From assembly GCA_965263105.1 (NCBI GenBank), contig CBDHGL010000002.1, positions 868,001-932,000 on the forward strand: 64,000 nucleotides of DNA, written 5' to 3'. Shown in pieces: positions 10,189 to 19,537 of this stretch. The position numbers were made by a program, and so were the translations under genes. Numbering within the stretch: the first letter of the stretch is position 1; each line of letters begins with the position of its first letter. Source of the DNA: JBCCTX01 sp965263105 (GTDB lineage Bacteria; Bacteroidota; Bacteroidia; J057). A model generated the notes under the pieces. That model did not search any database. It was not told where the DNA came from and was given only the letters and a program-made list of their open reading frames with translations.

Positions 10189-11283
10189 TTAGTCCATTAG
10201 TTTGAGGGCTAGATTATGCAGTTCTTCATCCATAATAACATCGGAAAGGGTAAGTTTCTCCTTCTTCGGATCTTCTTGAACCTGATTCATCTTAAACAGA
10301 ATGATTTTCACCCAATCTAGTAATTCACTCGTTGAAGGGGTTTTTAAAGAGGCGGTAGCATCCCTTATATCCAGGAACTTTTTTACCACAGTAGAGACCT
10401 GATCTTCTTGCCCATCCCCGGGAATTTGATCACGAGTTTTCAGCTTAACCTTATCTTTAATCCCCAGTTTTTTATAATAGGTTTCAAGATTAGCCTCAAT
10501 GATTTCTATCAATTGATCCTTTTTGAAAGAAGGAATTTTGTAGTAAAGACAACGCCGCAAAAAAGCTGGTGGGAGACTCCGTTCATTGTTACTGGTGATG
10601 ATGACCAAGGGTCGGGTCTTGGCTTCAAAGTAGACATCCTGTTTGAACGCCTCGCTTTGTCTAAGCTCGGAAATTTCAAAGCGCATTTCATCCAGTTCTA
10701 GCAAAAGGTCATTGGGAAAATCAATATTGCCCTTGTCGATTTCATCTATAAGCAAAATAGGGAATTCCCCTGCTTTGCATGTAGCCTTAAAGGCCTTCCC
10801 CATGGGGCCTAGGGTGATGTATTCACTGGGATCCAGATAGGTATCCTCCTTTTGATCGGACTTTTCCCCTTCCTTCTGATTACTGTTGATAACAGAGATT
10901 GAAGCATCCCTGAGCCGTCTTACATGATCGAAGGTATAAGCACCCTCTCGTGCATTACTAGTCGACTTTACGAACCATTCGAAGTAGTATTTATTTGCCT
11001 GATTTCCATACAGGTGAACGGCGATAGCTTTTGCCAGCTTCGTTTTCCCACATCCTGGTTCCCCTTTCAGTAAAAGGGGTCTTCCGGTAACAATAGCTGC
11101 GTTTACCGCATTTACCAAACCCTTTGAAATCACGTACATCGACACCTCTTCTTTTTTACCATCAGACGTCATTTCTAATTTGCCCGATTCGAAGGAATAG
11201 GTGCTATCTACGACATCAATATCGGTGCTGGGAACCTTAATGCGGTCCTTCCCGGGGTCAATAGTTAAAAATTTATAGTTCAT
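10189..11283 (-). CDS. MoxR-family AAA+ ATPase
   Basis: A 364-residue AAA+ protein. Walker A is GEPGCGKTKLAKA (residues 74-86), Walker B is ILLIDEIDKGNIDFPNDLL, and sensor 1 is IITSNNERSLPPAFLRRC with its terminal arginines. These are MoxR-type features. It hydrolyses ATP to remodel a partner, most likely the vWA-like product 5 bp downstream and the CHAT-fusion product 10 bp upstream. The tight spacing of all three genes says that they are cotranscribed and act as a complex. The biological role as a trigger or licensing ATPase for the proteases is an inference from this family's known gene neighbourhoods. Confidence 0.88.
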   Translation of the reverse strand: MNYKFLTIDPGKDRIKVPSTDIDVVDSTYSFESGKLEMTSDGKKEEVSMYVISKGLVNAVNAAIVTGRPLLLKGEPGCGKTKLAKAIAVHLYGNQANKYYFEWFVKSTSNAREGAYTFDHVRRLRDASISVINSNQKEGEKSDQKEDTYLDPSEYITLGPMGKAFKATCKAGEFPILLIDEIDKGNIDFPNDLLLELDEMRFEISELRQSEAFKQDVYFEAKTRPLVIITSNNERSLPPAFLRRCLYYKIPSFKKDQLIEIIEANLETYYKKLGIKDKVKLKTRDQIPGDGQEDQVSTVVKKFLDIRDATASLKTPSTSELLDWVKIILFKMNQVQEDPKKEKLTLSDVIMDEELHNLALKLMD

Positions 11284-11293
11284 AGGCTAGGGT

Positions 11294-13505
11294 CTAGGAG
11301 TGGGGTAGGTTAATAATTTGGTTGGGAGGTATCTCTAGATGATAGCTTATTTTCCCAATAACCAGAGAGGGGCAATATGCTGCTAATTGCTGAAAGGGAA
11401 TATTCGTTTTTACTTTATTGACTAGTTTCTTCCAGGAATCCTTATTAATTAAATCAGCTGACCAAGTATCAATATCAGAATCTAGTATAGGGTTGGGGGT
11501 AGAAAAACTCTTGCTTTTGCTTCTACAAAATAACTTATCAGGACAGCTGACATCAGTCTTATTGATAAAAAATATGTAAGAAGGATTTCCAATTCCCTTT
11601 ACAGTATAGCTTGGCAAATCTTCAAAAACCTGTAGGATACTACTCACCTCTTCCTGAAATGATTTCTTATCTGGTTTATCCAGCCTAAATAGGATAATAC
11701 AGCCATTTTTTATAATAAATGGTAAGTATATCCTGATATCCGAATCATCAATATCCTCGATGTTTGGGCTATTTCTGCGTCTCACAATATTATCTCTCAA
11801 AGCACCTAAAGGAGTCCCGTTGTCATTAAGGGTACAGTCAGATACATAAACAGGGAATGGGGTTTTACTCTCCTGAAATAAGATGATTCCATTTATTAGG
11901 TAATTGACAAGGTTTTCATAGATTTTGGTCGTAAAAAAAACACAGATTTTGGGAAGAATTTCTTCCAATTCGTCAAAGCCCTTTTTAAGTTCTTCTAAAA
12001 TATCCTTTGCATTCTCCTCTAGGGGCTTAAATAATTTTTCCTCCCCACTTAACTCAAGAAAAAGCTGTCCAAGGGTCTTTTGTAGGTGTAAAACCTGTTG
12101 GGGGAAATCGGGTATTTCTTCCAAATTCATCCCCTCTTTGAGGTAGGTAGCTAGATCCTCTTGGAGTAACTCCCAATCATCTTTCAGGTCGATTAATATT
12201 TGATTTCGTTCTTTAACTGCAATAGAATTTCTGAGTTCATATAGTTCTTCTCTTGTTTTACAAGGGAGGTCCATAATTTTATATTTACGTACTTCCCTGG
12301 GGATTACTATTTCACTCACCAGTGAATCCCATTCTGGAGAAGGAACCAATTTGTCTAGACTAGATTGTTCAAATATTACCTGTCTGTTTTTCCATCTACC
12401 TTCTTGACCGATAATGGGGTTAAAAATTTTTCCCAGGTTGAAGGTATCGTTACATAGGCTTTCACGTTCCTCTTTACTGCGACCGGCCAATCCCAGTTGT
12501 ACCTTCCGATTCCTTTTCAAGGAATGTAAGAATTCCTCGTCGTCAAAGGTCGCCCTAAAGTTGGTTTTTTCTTTCATGTTTGCCCAAGACTCTACCCATA
12601 TTAAGATCTTTATAGTTCGTGAAAAAATGAGCCTATTTTTTGAGGTTGCCTTTGATGCATTTTTGAGGGCTTGAATGTCTTTTTCTCCTAGTAAACAGAG
12701 AGTATATAAGTCATGGTATCCTTTTTCGAAGAACATTTTTTTGAATTCTTCCCTAACCCTGTTGTCATCGGAGGTAAAGAAGAGAAAAGTGTCCGTATTT
12801 GCCCCATTCATCACCTTCTCCACGACTGTAGGATTGATCAAATATCTATCCTGGTATTCCTTCTCGGAGAAAACAATCTGCAATTCATTAGCTTTTTGTT
12901 CCCGGCTTCTATATCCTCCCAGGACCCTTCTCCTCGGTGCTTTACCACAACCCCAGAATCTGGGTCTGGATTTTCTTCTCTTTCTTTTACCTTCTGAGTG
13001 GTATAGGCATTCTTAAAGGCTTGCAGAAAGGAGAGCTTATTGGCCAAGCCTCGGTAAAACTCTAGTTGAAAGTCAATGGCATAGGTGTTCTCTATATTCT
13101 CCAGATATTTGGTGCCTAATACGATCGGTATCTCTCGTTCACTAACGATCTTCACCAAGTCCGCCGACTGACAGGAGGAAAAGAAGCAGAATTTGATCTT
13201 CTTATCCTCCAATATATTGGCAAAAAGGGTATTGTGTAGCTTCCATTCTTCAAAAGGAATTCCCTCTGCATGGCCATGCCCACTGAAATGGAGGTATAGC
13301 TCATCGTATTCCTTCGATTCCTTTAGGGCTTTTAGGGTATTGTTCAAAACCAGGGCATTGGGACAAAACTTATCCTCAATCTCAATTTCCGCATCTTTAA
13401 AAGCCTGATTTTCCTGAGTTCCAAGTAAAACTGCTCGTAGTCAGAGAGGGTAATCTCCGCTCCATCCTCCGTATGGAAATATATGACTACAAGTTTTTTC
13501 TTCAT
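11294..13505 (-). CDS. CHAT-type cysteine protease fused to a VMAP-position protein; two frameshifts
   Basis: Three reading-frame pieces form one protein of about 737 residues. It starts at ATG 13505 (MKKKLVVIYFHTEDG). One base is missing near the CC at 13421-13422 (repair gives YLGTQENQAFKDAEIEIEDK). One A is missing in the A-run at 12893-12897 (repair gives NKKANELQIVFSEKEYQD). The first about 170 residues are a CHAT/caspase-like protease with His in LYLHFSGHGHAEG and Cys in CFFSSCQSADL, both intact. The remaining about 520 residues match nothing I know, but they occupy the place of the third (VMAP-type) component of MoxR-vWA ternary systems. The last hundred residues are beta-rich. A short HRGEGSWEDIE stretch at the junction recurs in the caspase-like gene at 5.35 kb. 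Probable role: ATPase-controlled protease. Confidence 0.65.
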
Positions 13506-13587
13506 TTAGGAACAATATATTGTCAAGGCAAACTGCCTATAGTGTGCCAGCTAGTTTTAGTAAAGAAATATAACAGAAAATATTCAA

Positions 13588-16509
13588 TCAAGGCAACACT
13601 TTCTCTGCTTCCCACAACTCCTCAACAAATAGGTCGCCGATGGTCTTAAAGCCTACGTTATCGGGATGAATCTCGTCATACCATTCGCCTTGCTGGACCT
13701 TTCCTCTACCATCTATATAGACGACAAAGGGATCATTATCCCCGGCAATTCTGGATAACATGTTGTTGAATTCGTTGACCAGGTAGCGGATGATTCGGTC
13801 CCGGTCTGAGGGTTCTTCTATCCCTTTGGCTTCCAAGTGCTTGTTCACCCAGCCATTTTCGACCACTTTCTTTTCATGGTCCACCCGGATAAAGTCATAG
13901 CCATGGATGAAGAGGCGCTTGACACTCTCATGTGTTTGTAGCTCTCCGATGAAATACCGGTATATCTCCTCCAGTTCCTTCATATTGGCGGCATACTGAT
14001 CGTTGAGGTATGCTTCCGGGGTCAAGCCCGGGCCCTTATTTTCATGGACGATGTCCTTAATCTCGGGGCCAATGATGTCATTCCCCCCACCGCTGATCAT
14101 CACGTATTTGGGACGAAGTTTATTCACTTTTTTCAGCAACTGGCCCGACTTCTTGTAGTTCTGCAAGGTGTCCCCTGCCCAGGCCAGGCTGCGGACTGGA
14201 AAGTCTCGCATCACATTGTCTACAATGTCCTTGACCAAGAGGGGATACAAAAACCAGGAATCTCCTTCAGCTACAATGATGGGGCGGTCTGTGAGGCGCT
14301 TTCTCGCTTTGTTGAACTTGCGCTTTCTCCGAAAATCATCCAGGAAATTGCCCAGGTTCATCTTGATGTTGTTGATATTGATCCCTTTGCTTCCTTCTTC
14401 TAGCTCCTCGGTCCCGACAGGGGTGTAATTCTCCTCTTTTAATCCTTCCAGGCGGTTATCCAGGTACAACTGATGAATAAAAGGGGCAATTTCTTCACTT
14501 TCCTTATATTCTTCCCAAAAGGTGCTCAATTCCCCGCTCACTACGTTGTACGTAGGGTTATTGAACAGAACGGTCGTTTGGTAGGTACCCCACTTCTGGA
14601 CCACCTCATCGAGTTCGTCTCCGGCAAGTTCCCCTCTCGTGATGGCTCCCCTCTTGGCTCGCACACCCCCTAAATCTATGTCAACCATCAGCGGATGATC
14701 CAAGCCGGGTTGCTTAGCTTCCTCCAAGGAAGGGGTAAAATCCTCGTAGTTATTGACAATAAATTTGTAGTGAACCCAGTCCTGTTTCCAATTGTAAATC
14801 TCTTTGTAGGAATCTAGAAAAACACCCGCAAAGGGCTTTTGCCGATGGTCATAGAATAGCTTACTTTCTCCCGGTTTGAGCTCAATTACGAGTCCGTCAA
14901 AGGGCGTAATGGAGATCCCTAACTCAGAATTAAGGCTTAAGACGCCCACAAATAGTTTTTCCTGGGAGACATTACTCAGCCGAACCTGGTATTTCTGGTA
15001 CCAGGAGTTATTCTTTTCCAGTCGTTGCTTTTTAGCCTTTACGACGATCTCCGATTCTGTGACTTCTTGCCAGTTTTCTTCGCCTTCCACTTTCACCTCT
15101 ACTTTTATCGGGGCAGAGGCGAAACTTACATCCCGATTTTCCAGGGTGTGAAAATGGTTCCACGGAATAGCTGTCGCCAATTGGTCTTTGAGGGCTTCTT
15201 CAAGTTTTTCTGTATCGTCCAATAGATTAATCTGGCGACCCAGGGGTAAGAAAACCTCCTCCGGGCGGCTCAGGTACACTAACTCATTGAAGACATTGAG
15301 GAAAAAATGAGCCGCACCTGGGCTCTGAGATAGGTTGACATGGGGATGATTACTTACAATCTCTTCAATTCTCTGCCGCTCTTCTGGCTCATTATCCAGG
15401 TCATTGAGATAGAGGCAAAGCTCAGAATGAAGGGTTTGGAGGCTAACGGGATACCTATCCTCGTCCAGGTTGATCCCTCTTTTCAACTGCAGACCGACCT
15501 CGGCACTATCCATAGAAACGTTGGTAATCGTTCCCGTTAATTCGGTTCCCGCTACCTCCACTGATAAGGTCTGACCTTCTTGGATTCCCATCAAGGATCC
15601 CATGCTAAGGTTCCAGCCAGACAATTTGTTTTTTGTGATAAAGGTTCTTTTCTCTTTGTTGGGATCCAGTGGAATATTTAGCCAAGGCGATAAGGCATCT
15701 ACCTTCCTTTGCCCCTCTCCCTGGACGTTCAACACGGGAGTTTGCTCTTTTTGGGTAATATGTTTTAGGCTGATACGTGCCCAGCGGATGATTTCCTGGT
15801 AACTCAATTGGCTGCTTTCAGCTTCAAGGAGTTGGAGGAGATAACGGGTAAAAACGCCTCCTTGCAGGTCTTCCCAAGAGGATTGGCTAGAACTACAGGC
15901 AGCCAGGTGAACGTGGTTTTTAAAGGGAAAGTTTTCCGCTACGCTCTTCTCCAAAAGGTCTGATTCCAACAGCTCCTCACTAAAAATAAACTGATTGTAC
16001 TCCTTTCGCTGACGAAAAGGCCTGCTGAGGCGTTTGATCTGGCTGTATTCCCCTTCCTCTCTCACGATATCCCCAGAATGACAGCAGTCAAATACGGTGA
16101 CCAGATGGGCATCGCTTTTCAATTCTTGTTTGAAGAGCCAACGCAGTTCTTTGTCGGCCAATAAAAAATCGCCTGAATCCGTGCCCGCTCGATGGTGAGC
16201 CACGATACACTCCAACATGCTGTCGTGTTCATCTGGGAAGCGGTCTCCCGCTCGCTCATAGGCTCCGTGGCCGCTGTAATAGAACAGGGCTACGTCGTCA
16301 TCTTGAGCCTGGCTGAGGAAGTCTTTTATCCCCGTAATAATCCCCTCCTTACTTGCCTGGGCATCGTGCAAGGGTTTTACATGAATGTGCTCAAAATGGG
16401 CCTCCAAGCTTTTTACATAGGCCTCCATCTTCTTTGCATCATTCACACATTGCCGCAAGGGGCTTCTGGGATATGTATCTATTCCAACGATTAGGGCGTA
16501 AAGGTTCAT
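13588..16509 (-). CDS. Intact caspase-like peptidase fused to beta modules and SGNH hydrolase
   Basis: A 973-residue first gene of the operon, starting at ATG 16509 (MNLYALIVGIDTYP). The caspase (C14-like) domain covers about 1-270, with His81 in YYSGHGAYERAGDRF and Cys143 in VFDCCHSGD, so it looks active. Residues about 285-700 hold a small barrel-like segment (NKLSGWNLSMGSLMGI), a middle domain with ELCLYLNDLDNEPEE, and a beta sandwich. An SGNH/GDSL hydrolase closes the protein: Ser751 in AEGDSW, Asn810 in GGGND, and Asp945/His948 in YDEIHP, all present. One chain thus joins a protease and an esterase-like enzyme. It is the active counterpart of the damaged gene at 3044-7170. The 82-bp gap before the CHAT gene fits one operon. 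There is no signal peptide. It would be an effector; its targets are unknown. Confidence 0.82.
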   Translation of the reverse strand: MNLYALIVGIDTYPRSPLRQCVNDAKKMEAYVKSLEAHFEHIHVKPLHDAQASKEGIITGIKDFLSQAQDDDVALFYYSGHGAYERAGDRFPDEHDSMLECIVAHHRAGTDSGDFLLADKELRWLFKQELKSDAHLVTVFDCCHSGDIVREEGEYSQIKRLSRPFRQRKEYNQFIFSEELLESDLLEKSVAENFPFKNHVHLAACSSSQSSWEDLQGGVFTRYLLQLLEAESSQLSYQEIIRWARISLKHITQKEQTPVLNVQGEGQRKVDALSPWLNIPLDPNKEKRTFITKNKLSGWNLSMGSLMGIQEGQTLSVEVAGTELTGTITNVSMDSAEVGLQLKRGINLDEDRYPVSLQTLHSELCLYLNDLDNEPEERQRIEEIVSNHPHVNLSQSPGAAHFFLNVFNELVYLSRPEEVFLPLGRQINLLDDTEKLEEALKDQLATAIPWNHFHTLENRDVSFASAPIKVEVKVEGEENWQEVTESEIVVKAKKQRLEKNNSWYQKYQVRLSNVSQEKLFVGVLSLNSELGISITPFDGLVIELKPGESKLFYDHRQKPFAGVFLDSYKEIYNWKQDWVHYKFIVNNYEDFTPSLEEAKQPGLDHPLMVDIDLGGVRAKRGAITRGELAGDELDEVVQKWGTYQTTVLFNNPTYNVVSGELSTFWEEYKESEEIAPFIHQLYLDNRLEGLKEENYTPVGTEELEEGSKGININNIKMNLGNFLDDFRRKRKFNKARKRLTDRPIIVAEGDSWFLYPLLVKDIVDNVMRDFPVRSLAWAGDTLQNYKKSGQLLKKVNKLRPKYVMISGGGNDIIGPEIKDIVHENKGPGLTPEAYLNDQYAANMKELEEIYRYFIGELQTHESVKRLFIHGYDFIRVDHEKKVVENGWVNKHLEAKGIEEPSDRDRIIRYLVNEFNNMLSRIAGDNDPFVVYIDGRGKVQQGEWYDEIHPDNVGFKTIGDLFVEELWEAEKVLP

Positions 16510-16700
16510 GTGATGGGGTATCTAGGTTATGAGGTAAAAAGAATTTCTTGCTACTAATATATACTGATATAAGTAGAATTTTCTTGAGAATTCTAAATAT
16601 AAAAATGGCCCGATAATTCTGCAATAGCTCATTCCTTGTTTTTGGCTTCCAAGACACATTTTTATAGCATCCTTCTCTCAGAAACAGGCAAAAGGAATTA

Positions 16701-16734
16701 CAAAAAACTGTGGACCATCGACCATGGACTATTA
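16701..16734. repeat. Dispersed intergenic repeat, copy 1
   Basis: In the 236-bp gap between the conflict operon and metG there is AAAAAACTGTGGACCATCG followed by a second GACCATGGACT unit. It belongs to a family of short GTGGACTGTGGACT-type repeats seen between genes throughout this window (see findings). The rest of this gap is AT-rich, presumably promoter for the operon that starts at 16509; no motif is clear enough to call. Confidence 0.6.
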
Positions 16735-16745
16735 AACTCCCCCTA

Positions 16746-18823
16746 CTAATTCACACTCGACCCCTTCTCCACCTCATACTCGGGATGCAGCAGGTGCAAT
16801 TGCCCCTCACTATCTTCTGCAAAGAGAATCATCCCTTGCGACTCCACTCCACGTATCTTCCGGGGCTTGAGGTTGACCAGGACAGTAACTTGTTTACCGA
16901 CCAGTTCTTCCGGTTTGAAGAACTTGGCTACGCCCGATACAATGGTTCGGGTATCGATCCCGGTATCAACCGTGAATTGGAGCAGCTTATCAGCCTTGGG
17001 GACTTTCCCGGCTTCCAGGATGGTCCCTATCCGGATATCCATTTTCTGAAAGTCGTCAAATTGTATCTCCTCCTTTTGGGGTGCGAGGTGAGAGGTGTCT
17101 GTTTCGTCTTTGTTTCCAAGTTTGGCCACTTGGGCTTCTACGACTTCGTCCTCTACCTTTTCGAAGAGTACGTCGGGCTTGCCTTGAAAGGCCTGATGAC
17201 CCGGATAGACACCTACTTCTTCCCTAAGAGAATCCCAGGTAAAGTCCTCTGTGGACAGCTTCAAGAGATCGGCTATTTTTCCTGCCGTATCTGGCAAAAA
17301 GGGTTGAGACAATACGCCTAGCTTGTGGATGATTTGTAAACAGTTGAATAGGATATCTTTAACGGCATCTGGAGTTTCCTTCCACTTCTTCCAGGGTTCT
17401 TCGTCCGTCAGGTATTTGTTGCCCACACGGGCCACATTGATAAAGGCTGCCTGAGCGTCGCGGAAACGGAAGTTTTCCAGGCTTTCTTCCACATCTTGGA
17501 TGTGTTGGGCGATTTCGGCAAAGGCCGTTTTGGCCGCAGGAGTATTGAAGGTCTTGGCACTCGGTTCGGGTACGACTCCTTCGAAGTACTTGCTCGTCAG
17601 TACGATCACCCGGTTGACAAAATTTCCCAGAATAGCCACAAGCTCATTGTTGGTTCGGGCCTGGTAGTCTTTCCAGGTGAACTCGCTGTCCTTGTTTTCT
17701 GGAGAAATGGAGGTCAATACATAGCGTAGAACGTCCCTCTTTCCGGGAAATTCATCCAGGTATTCATGGAGCCAAACAGCCCAATTCCGAGAGGTGGAAA
17801 GCTTATCCCCTTCCAGGTTGAGGAACTCATTTGCCGGGACATTCTCCGGGAGGATGTAGTCTCCCACAGCGTTGAGGATGGAGGGGAAAATCAAACAGTG
17901 AAAGACAATATTGTCCTTGCCAATGAAGTGAATCAGGCAGGAGTTATCTTCCTCCTTGGGCTGCTTTTTCCAATAGGGTTCCCAGTCCTTCCCCTTATCC
18001 TTGGCCCACTGCTTGGTGGCGGAGATATAGCCAATAGGGGCATCGAGCCAGACGTAGAGTTTCTTGCCTTCAGCGCCTTCCAAGGGGACGTCTATCCCCC
18101 AGTCCAGGTCTCGCGTCATAGACCTGGGTTTGAGTCCGGCTTTCAGCCAGGAGATACACTGGCCGTAGACATTGTTTTTCCACTGGCCTTTTTTCCCCTT
18201 TTGCACCACTCTTCCAACCAAGGCTGGTACTTATCCAAAGGGAGGTACCAATGCTTGGTTTTCTTCAGTACCGGCTTTTTTCCACTCAAAGTAGAAGCGG
18301 GATTGATCAACTCGGTTGGGCTCAGGGAAGTCCCACACTTTTCACATTGGTCCCCGTAGGCGTGTTCATGCCCACAGTTGGGGCAGGTACCCGTGATGTA
18401 TCGATCGGCCAGAAATTGGTCGTATTCCTCGTCGTAGTATTGCTCGGATTCCTTGACAATAAATTCTCCCTTGTCGTTGAGTCGGGTAAAGAACTCCTTG
18501 GAGGTCTCGTGGTGGATCTCTGCAGAGGTTCTATGGTAAATGTCGAAAGACATGCCAAAGCGCTCGAAGGTTTCCTTGATATGGGCGTGGTATTTGTCGA
18601 CAATTGCCTGTGGGGTGGTTCCCTCCTTCTTGGCCCTGAGGGTAATGGCTGCCCCGTGTTCGTCACTTCCACAGACGTATACCACATCACGTCCCCGCAA
18701 GCGTAGGTAACGCACATAGGTATCGCCAGGAAGGTAGGCTCCGGCAATGTGGCCTATATGAAGGGGCCCATTGGCGTAGGGCAGAGCGGAGGTAACGGTG
18801 TATCGGGAATAAATTTTTGTCAT
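16746..18823 (-). CDS. metG: Methionyl-tRNA synthetase, split by a frameshift
   Basis: It charges tRNA-Met with methionine in the cytosol. Residues near the start (TSALPYANGPLHIGHIAG) hold the HIGH signature, and the zinc knuckle is CPNCGHEHAYGDQCEKCG. The KMSKS-like loop is KLSTSRN, and the C-terminus carries the EMAP/Trbp tRNA-binding domain (FDDFQKMDIRIGTILEAGKV). The frame breaks in an A/G-rich stretch at about 18189-18202. One added A restores WCKKGKKGQWKNNVYGQC and a normal length of about 690 residues. Because metG is essential and usually single copy, the break is most likely a sequencing or assembly error, which sets the expectation for the other frameshifts here. Transcribed alone; dispersed repeats lie upstream. 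Confidence 0.95.
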
Positions 18824-19537
18824 AGCGGCAAAGATAGATAAATGGTTGAAGGGTTTTATAGTCCACAGTCCATGGTCGATAGTTTTTTTGCGCGTATTAT
18901 CGCTCGTTTTTCTATGGACTGTAGTCTGTCGGCTATAAACTAACCTAGTTTTTGGTCCGTAGTTGACTGTCTACAGGTATTGGTTGGTGGGGTTAGATAG
19001 TTTTTGAGAATTTACTTCACAGTGTTGAGGAAATTCTCGATGAAAAAACCGTGGACTGTGGACTATCTAACCCCTTTGCATATACATTCGGAAGTAACAC
19101 AACCCCGAAAGAGCCTGTTGGGATAGGCTCAGAGAGACAAGGACTAGGGGGCGATATGTAAAAAAAGTTGTGATACTAATTTTTTGAATTGCTTGTTATT
19201 ACGGGGATCAAATATAAAGGTTTCCTTCAGGGCGAGAATTACTTGATTTAATATGCTTCTAGGTGCTATCTTATCCACTCCCATGCAACTCTGGAAATCT
19301 CGTGCAACGATTAAAGAAGTGGAACACGGAGGCACAGAGACACGGGGAATTGGCCTGCTTTTGTAGCAGTTAAACGAGTTATTAAGCATTAACCACGTAT
19401 ACATTTTTTGAAGAATTCTCATTTGAGCACGGTGTCCCCGTTTTCTCCCCCTGCTTTTAGGGGGAGTCAGAGGGGGTCTTGTGTTCATTATATTTACCTT
19501 AAATTAGGGCAAATTTTACCCCTCTTAACCCAAATCC
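18824..19537. other. 714-bp intergenic region with dispersed repeats
   Basis: There is no convincing gene. At 18858-18888 is a copy of the GTCCACAGTCCATGG-type dispersed repeat, with more diverged copies near 18912, 18955 and 19045 (CCGTGGACTGTGGACTATC). Near 19320-19350 is a CACGGAGGCACAGAGACACG phrase of the kind commonly found in bacterial intergenic DNA. Near 19440-19482 is a C-rich tract followed by AGGGGGAGTCAGAGGGGGT, which recurs inverted near 33362. A 114-codon open frame at 19144-19488 on the minus strand crosses these repeats and is probably chance. Confidence 0.6.

Noticed and set aside
19144..19488. A 114-codon minus-strand frame between metG and the PhoD-like gene
   Set aside because: It runs through C-rich and CACGGAGGCACAGAGACACG-type repeat DNA and shows no family pattern; the part after about codon 60 looks slightly more protein-like but is not enough to call.
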